This document shows positions 6,805 to 14,904 of a DNA stretch of 14,904 nt, one piece after another. The DNA comes from Candidatus Nealsonbacteria bacterium RIFCSPHIGHO2_02_FULL_43_13 (GTDB taxonomy: Bacteria; Patescibacteriota; Minisyncoccia; Minisyncoccales; MHMH01): positions 6,462 to 21,365 of the forward strand of contig MHMD01000031.1 in assembly GCA_001819295.1 (NCBI GenBank), given 5' to 3'. A program made the position numbers and the translations under genes. Position 1 is the stretch's first letter; each line of letters opens with the position of its first letter. The notes under the pieces were generated by a model that worked only from the letters and a program-made list of their open reading frames with translations, had not been told where the DNA came from and made no database searches.

Positions 6805-7320
6805 ATGCGAAATAAAGGTTTTACGTTAATAGAAATGGTGGTAGCGGTAGCTGTCTTCAGCCTCTTAGTGGGGGCTACTTCCAGTATTTTTCTTTCCAGC
6901 ATTAAGAATCAAAAACAAAGTTTGGCCACTCAGGAAATTTTAGATCAAACCTCATATTTGATGGAATATATGTCGCGAGCTTTAAGAATGGCTAAAAAAG
7001 ACATGGCGGGGAGCTGTACCGGCGCCGCTAAACTAAATTATGCCTTTGCGGGTCAGTGCCTTAAGTTTTTGAATTATAATGGGGCTTGCCAGCAATTTTG
7101 TTTGGAGGGCGCTCGTCTGAAAGACGAAAACGGCAATTATTTAACATCGGCGAACCTTCAGGTTGCTAATTTTGCGGTGATGCTTAGCGGAGCTAGCCAG
7201 CCGCCGGCTGATTATTTACAGCCGAGAGTAACCATTTCTTTGAATGTTGCCGGCCAAGAGCAAACGTCAATAAAAATTCAAACAACCGTTTCCCAACGCA
7301 ATCTCGATATACGAAAATGA
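6805..7320 (+). CDS. Minor pilin, PilW/GspJ-like
   Basis: This 171-residue prepilin-like protein has the leader MRNKG and the motif FTLIEMVVAVAVFSLLVGA, with Glu at mature position 5. The next helix (QKQSLATQEILDQTSYLMEYMSRALRMAKKD) and the position after a PilV-like gene fit PilW/GspJ-type minor pilins, which are typically the larger ones. Three cysteines (GSCTG, GQCLKF and GACQQFC region; four in all) lie in the middle of the globular domain and could form disulfides. It starts four bases after the previous stop, and its own stop overlaps the next ATG by 4 bases (ATGA), giving translational coupling to the PilX-like gene. Confidence 0.8.
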   Translation: MRNKGFTLIEMVVAVAVFSLLVGATSSIFLSSIKNQKQSLATQEILDQTSYLMEYMSRALRMAKKDMAGSCTGAAKLNYAFAGQCLKFLNYNGACQQFCLEGARLKDENGNYLTSANLQVANFAVMLSGASQPPADYLQPRVTISLNVAGQEQTSIKIQTTVSQRNLDIRK

Positions 7321-7685
7321 AATATCCGGCGCTAAATATTAAACATCAGCGGGGCGTTGCCTTATATTTCGCCTTAGTGATTATAACCATGATGCTGTCC
7401 ATGGCTTTGGGCTTGAGCGCTATTTTTATCGGCCAAATTAAAACGATCAAGCAGCTTGGCAATTCGGTGCTTGCTTTAGCGGCGGCTGATACCGGCATCG
7501 AAGTAATTTTGCTTAATAGAAATAATCCGGCCAATATCCCGGAAACCGCTTTATCGAACGGCGCGACTTATCAGGTGGTGGTGTCGCGCGGCGGCTCGTC
7601 AGATTGTCCGGCCGGAAGCAATTACTGCATCAAGTCCGTCGGTTCTTACTTGGGGACCAAAAGAGCAGTTGAGATAATTTATTAA
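7317..7685 (+). CDS. PilX-like minor pilin component
   Basis: This small protein of 122 residues has the N-terminal pattern of PilX/GspK-like subunits: QRGVALYFALVIITMMLSMALGLSAIFIGQI, then an amphipathic stretch with GNSVLALAAADTGIE. The RGVAL start matches the PilX leader-cleavage region, where Gly precedes the helix, but there is no Phe and no classical FTLIE. The conserved A.AA..GIE motif is typical of PilX N-termini. The rest is short, with two cysteines (SDCPAG and NYCIK) close enough for a disulfide. Its position, last in a pilV-pilW-pilX order and overlapping the previous gene by ATGA, supports the call. It would sit at or near the pilus tip complex. An apparent promoter for ligA lies over its last codons. 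Confidence 0.75.
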   Translation: MKYPALNIKHQRGVALYFALVIITMMLSMALGLSAIFIGQIKTIKQLGNSVLALAAADTGIEVILLNRNNPANIPETALSNGATYQVVVSRGGSSDCPAGSNYCIKSVGSYLGTKRAVEIIY

Positions 7686-7696
7686 TGGGCTATCAT
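7669..7696 (+). promoter_or_regulatory. Candidate ligA promoter, leaderless
   Basis: TTGAGA (7669-7674) and TATCAT (7691-7696) are separated by 16 bases, each box one mismatch from consensus. The ligA ATG at 7703 begins 7 bases after the -10, so transcription would start at or next to the start codon. Confidence 0.5.
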
Positions 7697-7702
7697 TAAA
7701 AT

Positions 7703-9705
<2,003 letters not shown>

Positions 9706-9716
9706 CTCGCTAAATG

Positions 9717-9725
9717 TGTTATAAT
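9717..9725 (+). promoter_or_regulatory. Extended -10 element upstream of the second transposase
   Basis: TGTTATAAT is a perfect TGnTATAAT, 16 bases before the transposase ATG at 9742. No convincing -35 is present; the upstream region is the palindromic left repeat. Confidence 0.5.
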
Positions 9726-9741
9726 GAAAGTATTATAGTAT

Positions 9742-10476
9742 ATGCGAGAATATTTTAAAGAACTTAAAACGCCTTTTCATGTTTATAATCGCGGTACGGA
9801 TAAGCGCGTGATATTTACTGATTATGACGAATATTGCCGTTTTGTTTTTTTGATGTGGGTTTGTCGTGTGGGGAGTCCGGCAATAAACTTGTCCAGGAAA
9901 AATATTATCGACGCTGCGGAAACAATATTAAGAGGGAAAGAGCCGAGCGCTAAACTTTATACCAAAGAACATTCTCCTTTAATTGCTCTCATCACCTGGA
10001 ATATTCTCCCTAATCATTTTCATTTTATATTAACATCAATGACGGATGGCGGTATCGCAAAATACATGAGCAAACTGGGAAACGCTTACACAAAATACTT
10101 TAATGCCCGGCACGAACGTAGCGGCCGGTTATTCCAAGGTTCGTATCAGTCTATTGAAGTCAAAGATACTAATTATCTTTTTACCTTAATCAGATATGTT
10201 AATTTGAATCACATAGAATTAGTGGAGCCTTTATGGGGGGAGGGGGAAATAGAAAACGAAACTAAGGCCGCAAATTTTGCCAACACGTATCAGTGGTCAG
10301 CCCATCAGGACTATCTCGGCGCCCGAAGTTCTTTATTGATAGATAAAGAAAGCATTTCTAATTTATTAGAAAACGGATTTGACGAAAACGGCGGACTAAA
10401 TGGGTATTTAGACCTTCTCGACAGATCATATATTGAAGATTGCAAGCTTATCCAAAATTATTGTCTCGAATCATGA
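9742..10476 (+). CDS. REP-associated tyrosine transposase (Y1 HUH family)
   Basis: This second member of the Y1 single-strand transposase family has 244 residues. TPFHVYNRGTDKRVIF (10-25) opens the domain. The metal-binding HUH motif is canonical in LPNHFHFIL (89-97; His92 and His94). AYTKYFNARHERSGRLFQGSY (115-135) carries the catalytic tyrosine (Tyr116 or Tyr119), and VNLNHIELVEP (153-163) replaces the usual LNP motif. All key residues are present, so it may be active. It is clearly diverged from the copy at 4323-5027, and the two use different flanking palindromes, so this genome has at least two REP-transposase lineages. The stop TGA overlaps the right 25-bp repeat. An extended -10 sits just upstream. 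Confidence 0.9.
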   Translation: MREYFKELKTPFHVYNRGTDKRVIFTDYDEYCRFVFLMWVCRVGSPAINLSRKNIIDAAETILRGKEPSAKLYTKEHSPLIALITWNILPNHFHFILTSMTDGGIAKYMSKLGNAYTKYFNARHERSGRLFQGSYQSIEVKDTNYLFTLIRYVNLNHIELVEPLWGEGEIENETKAANFANTYQWSAHQDYLGARSSLLIDKESISNLLENGFDENGGLNGYLDLLDRSYIEDCKLIQNYCLES

Positions 10477-10499
10477 TGTTTAACGTTAAAGGTTAAACA
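10475..10499 (+). repeat. 25-bp direct repeat, right copy
   Basis: This exact copy of 9681-9705 starts inside the transposase stop codon and ends 12 bases before the rodA start codon, so it forms most of the leader DNA of rodA. Confidence 0.9.
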
Positions 10500-10511
10500 T
10501 TTAAGTCAAAT

Positions 10512-11600
10512 ATGGCGATACCTCTACACTTAAAACGACTTGATTGGCCGATTATTAGCTGTTCGGCGTTATTAATAGCCATCGGCCTTTTAGCCCTATA
10601 TAGTTCTTCCTACGGCCAAGCTGATTTTTTGAATTTTAAAAAACAAATCGTTTTTGCTTTGGCCGGAATTGCCTTGATGTTTTTAGTTTCTTCGATGGAT
10701 TGGCGGATTTTAAGAAATCAGCCGTATCTAATTACGATCTTATATATCATTGGATGCTTAAGTTTGGCCGGACTTTTCTTTTTTGCTCCGGAAGTAAGAG
10801 CGGTGAAGGGTTGGTACAGAATAGGGCCGATTTCGATTGACCCGGTTGAATTTACTAAAATCGTCTTAGTGCTTTTGTTGGCTAAATACTTCTCCGCACG
10901 TCATGTTGAGGTATATCGGATAAGGCACATTCTTTATTCCGGCCTCTATATCTTATTGCCGTCTATCTTGCTCTTTTTTCAGCCGAACATGGGACAGGTT
11001 TTAATCTTGGTCGCTTTATGGCTGGCGGTTTTACTTGTCTCCGGTATCAGGATGAAAACATTCTTTCTGATAATTTTGATCATGCTGCTGCTTTTAGCTT
11101 TGGGCTGGTCGGTTATTTTAAAAGATTATCAAAAAGAAAGGATCGCAAGCTTTATTTTACCCCAGTTTGAACCCTTAGGCACAGGTTGGTCCAGAACCCA
11201 GGCCAAAATTGCCATTGGTTCGGGCGGCCTGTTGGGCCAGGGGTTTATGCAGGGCTCTCAAACTCAATACGGTTTTCTGCCGGAAGACCAAACCGACTTT
11301 ATTTTTTCCAGCATTGCCGAAGAACTCGGGCTTTTAGGGGTATCAGTTGTTTTTGTGCTGTTCTTGATCATGATTTGGCGAATCGTTAAGATTTCCATCA
11401 AATCCCAGACTAATTTCCCCAGGCTTTTTACTGTTGGATTCGTTATTTTGTTATTCTCGCAAATTTTCATCCATATTGGGATGAATCTTGGGATTTTGCC
11501 GATTATCGGTATCCCTCTGCCTTTAGTCAGTTACGGAGGAAGCAATTTAATTTTGACCTGTATCGGATTGGGTATCGTACAAAGCATAAAATCCCACTAA
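10512..11600 (+). CDS. rodA: SEDS peptidoglycan polymerase RodA
   Basis: This is an integral membrane glycosyltransferase of the SEDS family. It polymerises lipid II into glycan strands with a class B penicillin-binding protein. The 362 residues and about ten hydrophobic segments fit RodA/FtsW. Visible are GWYRIGPISIDPVEFTKI (100-117), the loop motif LPEDQTDFIF with conserved Asp262, IAEELGLLG (268-276), and the C-terminal signature NIGMNLGILPIIGIPLPLVSYGGSN (here HIGMNLG...). GIPLPLVSYGGSNLI points to RodA rather than FtsW. The usual QPD.G motif reads QPNMG (157-161), an Asp-to-Asn change. There is no Shine-Dalgarno sequence before the ATG. It was probably next to ligA before the transposase arrived. 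No pbp or mre gene is nearby, so its partner is unknown from this window. Confidence 0.92.
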   Translation: MAIPLHLKRLDWPIISCSALLIAIGLLALYSSSYGQADFLNFKKQIVFALAGIALMFLVSSMDWRILRNQPYLITILYIIGCLSLAGLFFFAPEVRAVKGWYRIGPISIDPVEFTKIVLVLLLAKYFSARHVEVYRIRHILYSGLYILLPSILLFFQPNMGQVLILVALWLAVLLVSGIRMKTFFLIILIMLLLLALGWSVILKDYQKERIASFILPQFEPLGTGWSRTQAKIAIGSGGLLGQGFMQGSQTQYGFLPEDQTDFIFSSIAEELGLLGVSVVFVLFLIMIWRIVKISIKSQTNFPRLFTVGFVILLFSQIFIHIGMNLGILPIIGIPLPLVSYGGSNLILTCIGLGIVQSIKSH

Positions 11601-11640
11601 TTTTTAGTCCAAAAATCACTCTTAATTTTATACCGATTAG

Positions 11641-11649
11641 TTATCCACA
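11641..11649 (+). promoter_or_regulatory. Perfect DnaA-box 9-mer
   Basis: TTATCCACA matches the high-affinity DnaA box consensus exactly. Only one perfect copy is seen here, 19 bases before the -35 of the following promoter. A one-mismatch ATATCCACA lies at about 3654. It may mark DnaA control of the promoter or may be chance. Confidence 0.4.
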
Positions 11650-11667
11650 GTTCTGTCATGATAGGGC

Positions 11668-11696
11668 TTGACAGGGCTTTTTGTTTACGGGAAAAT
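11668..11696 (+). promoter_or_regulatory. Promoter for the giant surface-protein gene
   Basis: A perfect -35, TTGACA (11668-11673), is 17 bases from GAAAAT (11691-11696), which matches TATAAT at four of six positions. This is the best standard promoter in the window, and it gives a leader of about 210 bases before the ATG at 11913. Confidence 0.65.
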
Positions 11697-11697
11697 A

Positions 11698-11864
11698 GAG
11701 TAATCTTTACTCCCTATATATCGGATAGAAAAATACGCTTCAAAATCAGTACCGAAAAGGCAGTAAAAAGAGGAAATTTAAAATAAAGAATAAAAAAAAG
11801 AAGAGCCAAACGCTATCCGACCTAAATTGCAACATCGTGGAGGGATTTTTGTTTGGACTCTTCT
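11698..11864 (+). promoter_or_regulatory. Potentially structured 5' leader of the giant gene
   Basis: Three pairings are visible. GAGTAA/TTACTC (11698-11712) forms a tight hairpin. AGAAGAGCCAAAC (11799-11811) pairs with GTTTGG-CTCTTCT (11851-11864) as 13 pairs with one bulged A, and its 39-base loop contains GGAGGG (11839-11844). TCGGATAG (11721-11728) is complementary to CTATCCGA (11813-11820) in that loop, so it could form a pseudoknot or an alternative fold. GGAGGG is the only good Shine-Dalgarno-like sequence in the window, and it lies 8 bases before an in-frame TTG at 11853. Confidence 0.45.
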
Positions 11865-11912
11865 CGTTCTATTTTACGCCCTAAAAGGATATTGTCAAGT
11901 GGAAAAACTAAA

Positions 11913-14904
11913 ATGCTTGGGAACAATAAAAATAATAAAAACAACAATAATTTTGAATACATTTCTTTGCAGGACGCAACGAAGTTTTGTAATTATTCGC
12001 AAGAGTATCTATCGCTAAGAGCCCGCACAGGAAAATTAAAATCAGTGAAATTGGGCAGGAATTGGGTGACGACTCGTGAATGGCTGGTGGATTACGCCGG
12101 CAGAGTGGAAGAGTACAACGAGTCGATCAATAATAATCATGAAAAAGAAAAAATAGCTCGCACTGAGATTAGTCGAAGTGTCAAAGATCAAATTTTTCAT
12201 TCTCCGCCGGAGAATTTACCAATTCTTCGATCTCCAAAAATTAAGCTTAATTTTGGAACGCTAAGGCCGGGCTTTGCCGCGGCCTTGGTTTTAATTTTAA
12301 TAACAGCCGGAGGCGTGTTCGGCAAAGAGAGTTTCTTGAAAACATATAACGATGTTGCGCGAGTCGCCCAAAATTTTGTTCGGAACATGGAAACGGTTTC
12401 CGATGATGTTTTTACGGCCACGGTAGATTATAAGAGCGCTTTGATCTCGGCCTCCAGTAATCTTATAGATTACAGCCAGCGGTTTAAAGAAAGTTATTTG
12501 GCAGTTGATAAAAGCCTCGAACATAAAATCGGTAAAACCTTATTGTCCTTAGCGCCAGAAAAAGCGGAACAGAAAATCGGCGGAGCATTATTAAAGACTA
12601 AAAATAATTATTCTTTAGCCGATCAAATTATTGAACAGAAAATCAGCGGGACTCTATTATTTTTAGGAGACGGTACGAGAACAGTTCTCGGACAAATTAA
12701 AGAACAGTTCTCTGATGTTGGTGATTTTGCGAATAATTTTGTAAAACAAAAGTTAGTTGAAGCCGGTAATAATCTTAAGAATTTTGAAGAAGGCTTTAAG
12801 TCAGAAACCGGGAGATTGGCGCGAGCAGTGGGGGAACCTTTCATCAAAACATATCGCTCAATCGCCAAAGCTTATAAGTTTGTTGCTTCGCCCTGGCAAG
12901 AGGCCGTCATAAAAGAAGAGTCCGGCAGAGAAGTCGTTGTTAAAAGAATTGAAGTTTCTAAAGTCGTCGAACCTGTCAAAGAAGTGACAAGAGAAACGAT
13001 TCAGCAAATTACCAGAGTTGATGATGCGGCTTTGGCGGAAGTCCGGGCCAATATGACTTATTTGGAACAAGAAATCGGCAAACGTCTTTATGCTCCGGGC
13101 GGAGTGGTTTCTCAAACCATTTATGTCACCGAGCCCGTCAGCTCCCCGAAAATCTATCAAGAAAACGGCGAAATAGTTTTACAAACTTTAGGTTCGGGCA
13201 ATGTTATTCTGTCAGCCGCCACCGGCCTGCAGCTTTACGGCCAGCAAGTGGTGATTGAATCAACGAATGTTCTTAATCCCCTTATCTATTTAGCGGATAA
13301 AACCAGAATCGGCGGAGACACGACGATTACCGGCAATTTGGGCGTGGGCTCAACCAGTATTGGCGGCACCTTGAGCGCGACCGGAGCTGCCACCATTGGC
13401 GGTAATCTGACGGTTACCGGCAACACTTCTATCACCGGCGACCTGACCATTGTTGGCAACGAAACCATTACCGGCGTAAGAAGTATCACTGCTTCTTCCA
13501 CTTCAGCTGTTTTAACCGTTAATCAAACTGGCACTGGTCCTGGAGCAATTATAACCGGTGGCAATGTTGGCATCGGCACCTCAACTCCTCGCTACAAATT
13601 AGATGTCTGGGGCGATATGGCCATCGGCACAAGCACGGGCACCAATGTTCCGTTATTATATGTTGATTCAGGCACAGGCCTTGGCGGAGTGGGGATTGGT
13701 ACGACAACTTTATCCGGCAATTTATTCACCGTCGGTACCACCACTCCTTCATTGGTCGTCGCCAACAACGGCTATGTCGGTATCGGGACGGCGGCGCCGA
13801 GTCGTCCGTTACACATTAGGGGTGCATCTGGCCAAAAGATTTTAATTGAATCGACAAGTGCCGGTGAAGGTTCTGCTCTAAGGCTGCAAAATACCGGTAA
13901 TACAAACTCCCCATATATGGAATGGCAACTATCGCCGAGCGATACAGACCAGCAGTCATATTTAACAGCCCATTATAGTGGAGCAACGACAAAGAATAAT
14001 CTTATGGTTATCAGAGGAGACGGCAACGTCGGCATCGGGACGACGACGCCTCGCTACAAATTAGATGTCTGGGGCGATATGGCGATTGGCACAAGCACAG
14101 GCACCAATGTTCCGGCTTTGTATGTTCAATCGGGCAACGGAGGGAGAGTCGGCATCGGGACCACTACATTGTCCGGGACCTTATTCACTGTCGGCACAAC
14201 AACGCCTTCATTAGTTGTAGCCTCTAACGGTTATGTCGGCATCGGCACGGCGACGCCTGTTTCCATGCTATCGATTAATGCCACTAATAGTGACGCATTG
14301 TGGGTGACATATAGTGGAGCGATGCAAGCTGCTCATTTTGAAAACACGTCTGACAACCCTGTGATTGCGCGCTTAACAAACAGTAGTTCTAATTTTTTTG
14401 ACATTCAGTACAACACTGATAATTCATTTGCAATAGATTACAATGATTTGGAAAGGTTCAGGATAGATATTACCGGTAATGTTGGTATCGCCACTTCCTC
14501 TCCTCGCTACAAATTAGATGTCTGGGGCGACATGGCCATCGGCACAAGCACAGGCACCAATGTTCCGGCTTTGTATGTTCAATCGGGCAACGGAGGGAGA
14601 GTCGGCATCGGGACGACCACCCTTGCAGGATTATTCACCGTCGGTACCACCACACCATCGTTAGTCGTCGCCGCCAACGGTTACGTTGGTATTGCATCTT
14701 CCACTCCAAGCGATACTTTTGCCGTTCAGGGTAATCTTATCAGCAGCGGCAGCTTGACGGTTTATAGTACAGTCACCTCGACCTATGCCGGCGGCCTTCA
14801 AGCCACGGCCATCAAACTGACCCAGAATCCCTCACTCAACTATGTGCTTGCTTCAGATGCCAACGGCTACGGCTCTTGGCAATCTTTGGCCGTGCTCTCG
14901 CCGA
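11913..14904 (+). CDS. Giant HTH-membrane-stalk-fibre surface protein (3' end outside window)
   Basis: The frame is open for 997 codons to the window edge. Residues 14-61 (YISLQDATKFCNYSQEYLSL, then GKLKSVKLGRNWVTTREWL) resemble an excisionase/MerR-type winged helix-turn-helix. Residues about 119-137 (PGFAAALVLILITAGGVFG) are a single membrane segment, with basic residues just before it that place the N-terminus in the cytoplasm. Residues 138 to about 410 are mostly helical, with repeated E.KI..(T/A)LL units, forming a probable stalk. From about 418 onward come beta-rich units (GNLTVTGNTSITGDLTIVGN) and GIGTTTP/YKLDVWGD repeats like those of phage tail fibres and bacterial adhesins. Three roughly 68-residue cassettes recur from 559. 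The ATG at 11913 is chosen because it is A-rich upstream like other starts here; a TTG at 11853 follows GGAGGG and is the alternative. The precise function is unknown; a cell-surface attachment role is inferred. Confidence 0.85.
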   Translation, partial: MLGNNKNNKNNNNFEYISLQDATKFCNYSQEYLSLRARTGKLKSVKLGRNWVTTREWLVDYAGRVEEYNESINNNHEKEKIARTEISRSVKDQIFHSPPENLPILRSPKIKLNFGTLRPGFAAALVLILITAGGVFGKESFLKTYNDVARVAQNFVRNMETVSDDVFTATVDYKSALISASSNLIDYSQRFKESYLAVDKSLEHKIGKTLLSLAPEKAEQKIGGALLKTKNNYSLADQIIEQKISGTLLFLGDGTRTVLGQIKEQFSDVGDFANNFVKQKLVEAGNNLKNFEEGFKSETGRLARAVGEPFIKTYRSIAKAYKFVASPWQEAVIKEESGREVVVKRIEVSKVVEPVKEVTRETIQQITRVDDAALAEVRANMTYLEQEIGKRLYAPGGVVSQTIYVTEPVSSPKIYQENGEIVLQTLGSGNVILSAATGLQLYGQQVVIESTNVLNPLIYLADKTRIGGDTTITGNLGVGSTSIGGTLSATGAATIGGNLTVTGNTSITGDLTIVGNETITGVRSITASSTSAVLTVNQTGTGPGAIITGGNVGIGTSTPRYKLDVWGDMAIGTSTGTNVPLLYVDSGTGLGGVGIGTTTLSGNLFTVGTTTPSLVVANNGYVGIGTAAPSRPLHIRGASGQKILIESTSAGEGSALRLQNTGNTNSPYMEWQLSPSDTDQQSYLTAHYSGATTKNNLMVIRGDGNVGIGTTTPRYKLDVWGDMAIGTSTGTNVPALYVQSGNGGRVGIGTTTLSGTLFTVGTTTPSLVVASNGYVGIGTATPVSMLSINATNSDALWVTYSGAMQAAHFENTSDNPVIARLTNSSSNFFDIQYNTDNSFAIDYNDLERFRIDITGNVGIATSSPRYKLDVWGDMAIGTSTGTNVPALYVQSGNGGRVGIGTTTLAGLFTVGTTTPSLVVAANGYVGIASSTPSDTFAVQGNLISSGSLTVYSTVTSTYAGGLQATAIKLTQNPSLNYVLASDANGYGSWQSLAVLSP
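13587..13793 (+). repeat. Fibre cassette repeat 1
   Basis: These are 69 codons beginning PRYKLDVWGDMAIGTSTGTN and ending GYVGIGTA. This copy is the most divergent, with LLYVDSGTGLGG in the middle in place of ALYVQSGNGGR. Confidence 0.9.
14049..14252 (+). repeat. Fibre cassette repeat 2
   Basis: These are 68 codons, nearly the same protein as repeat 3. Bases 14088-14161 (74 bases) are identical to 14541-14614. Confidence 0.92.
14502..14702 (+). repeat. Fibre cassette repeat 3
   Basis: These are 67 codons, one residue shorter than repeat 2 (LAGLFTV versus LSGTLFTV), ending GYVGIASS. The few differences from repeat 2 in the first part are silent (GAT/GAC, GCG/GCC, ATT/ATC). Confidence 0.92.

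Larger units (their letters stand above)
11601..11912 (+). other. Intergenic region between rodA and the giant surface-protein gene
   Basis: This 312-base gap, AT-rich with A-tracts, is the longest in the window. It contains a DnaA-box 9-mer (11641-11649), a TTGACA/GAAAAT promoter (11668-11696), and a leader with several possible stems (11698-11864). No tRNA, rRNA or terminator with a T-tract is seen. A short frame starting with TTG at 11827 overlaps the giant gene and looks spurious. Confidence 0.7.

Noticed and set aside
6288..6902. Reverse-strand frame of 204 codons across two minor pilin genes.
   Set aside because: The + strand carries two clear pilins with leader motifs; the reverse frame has no recognisable domain.
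11601..11912. Replication origin.
   Set aside because: Only one perfect DnaA box, no box cluster, and neither dnaA nor dnaN nearby.
11827..12018. Separate small gene of 63 codons from a TTG.
   Set aside because: It overlaps the start of the giant gene in another frame, lacks a ribosome binding site before its start, and resembles no family I recognise.
13286..13501. Reverse-strand frame rich in Val and Pro.
   Set aside because: It is the antisense shadow of the repetitive Gly/Thr-rich fibre codons.
13587..14702. CRISPR-like repeat/spacer array.
   Set aside because: The repeats are about 200 bases, in frame, and encode protein cassettes; no cas genes are present.

Overview
The window reads as a piece of a Patescibacteria (Candidate Phyla Radiation) genome, most likely Parcubacteria-like. 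This is inferred from gene content and style; no database search was run. All genes lie on the + strand and are tightly packed. UGA is a normal stop (pilB, pilT and the first transposase end in TGA), which excludes the recoded-UGA groups. Shine-Dalgarno sequences are almost absent before start codons.

Positions 1-7685 form a type IV pilus cluster. It runs pilB (5' end cut by the window), pilT, pilC, the major prepilin with its own promoter and terminator, an inserted IS200-like/REP-associated transposase, pilD, and four minor pilin-type genes (GspH/FimT-, PilV-, PilW/GspJ- and PilX-like). PilB and PilT power extension and retraction, PilC is the inner-membrane platform, PilD cleaves the prepilin leaders, and the minor pilins would start or tip the fibre.

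Positions 7703-11600 hold ligA (NAD+ DNA ligase, split by a frameshift at about 8657), a second REP-associated transposase between 25-bp direct repeats that are themselves palindromic, and rodA (SEDS glycan polymerase).

Positions 11601-11912 are the longest gap. It has a perfect DnaA-box 9-mer, a good sigma70-type promoter and a leader that can fold. It precedes a very large gene, 11913 to the window end, open at 3'. Its product has an N-terminal excisionase/MerR-like helix-turn-helix, one membrane segment, a long helical stalk, and then beta-rich tail-fibre/adhesin-like repeats. Three roughly 68-residue cassettes are nearly identical and separated by unrelated spacers.

The unexpected theme is how often the genes carry palindromes. 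Long inverted repeats sit in frame inside pilD (two), ligA (two) and the first transposase. Two transposases are flanked by palindromes, and a small insertion with a 15-bp flanking duplication appears to have separated pilT from pilC. The most interesting objects are these in-frame palindromes and the HTH-membrane-fibre gene with its structured leader.
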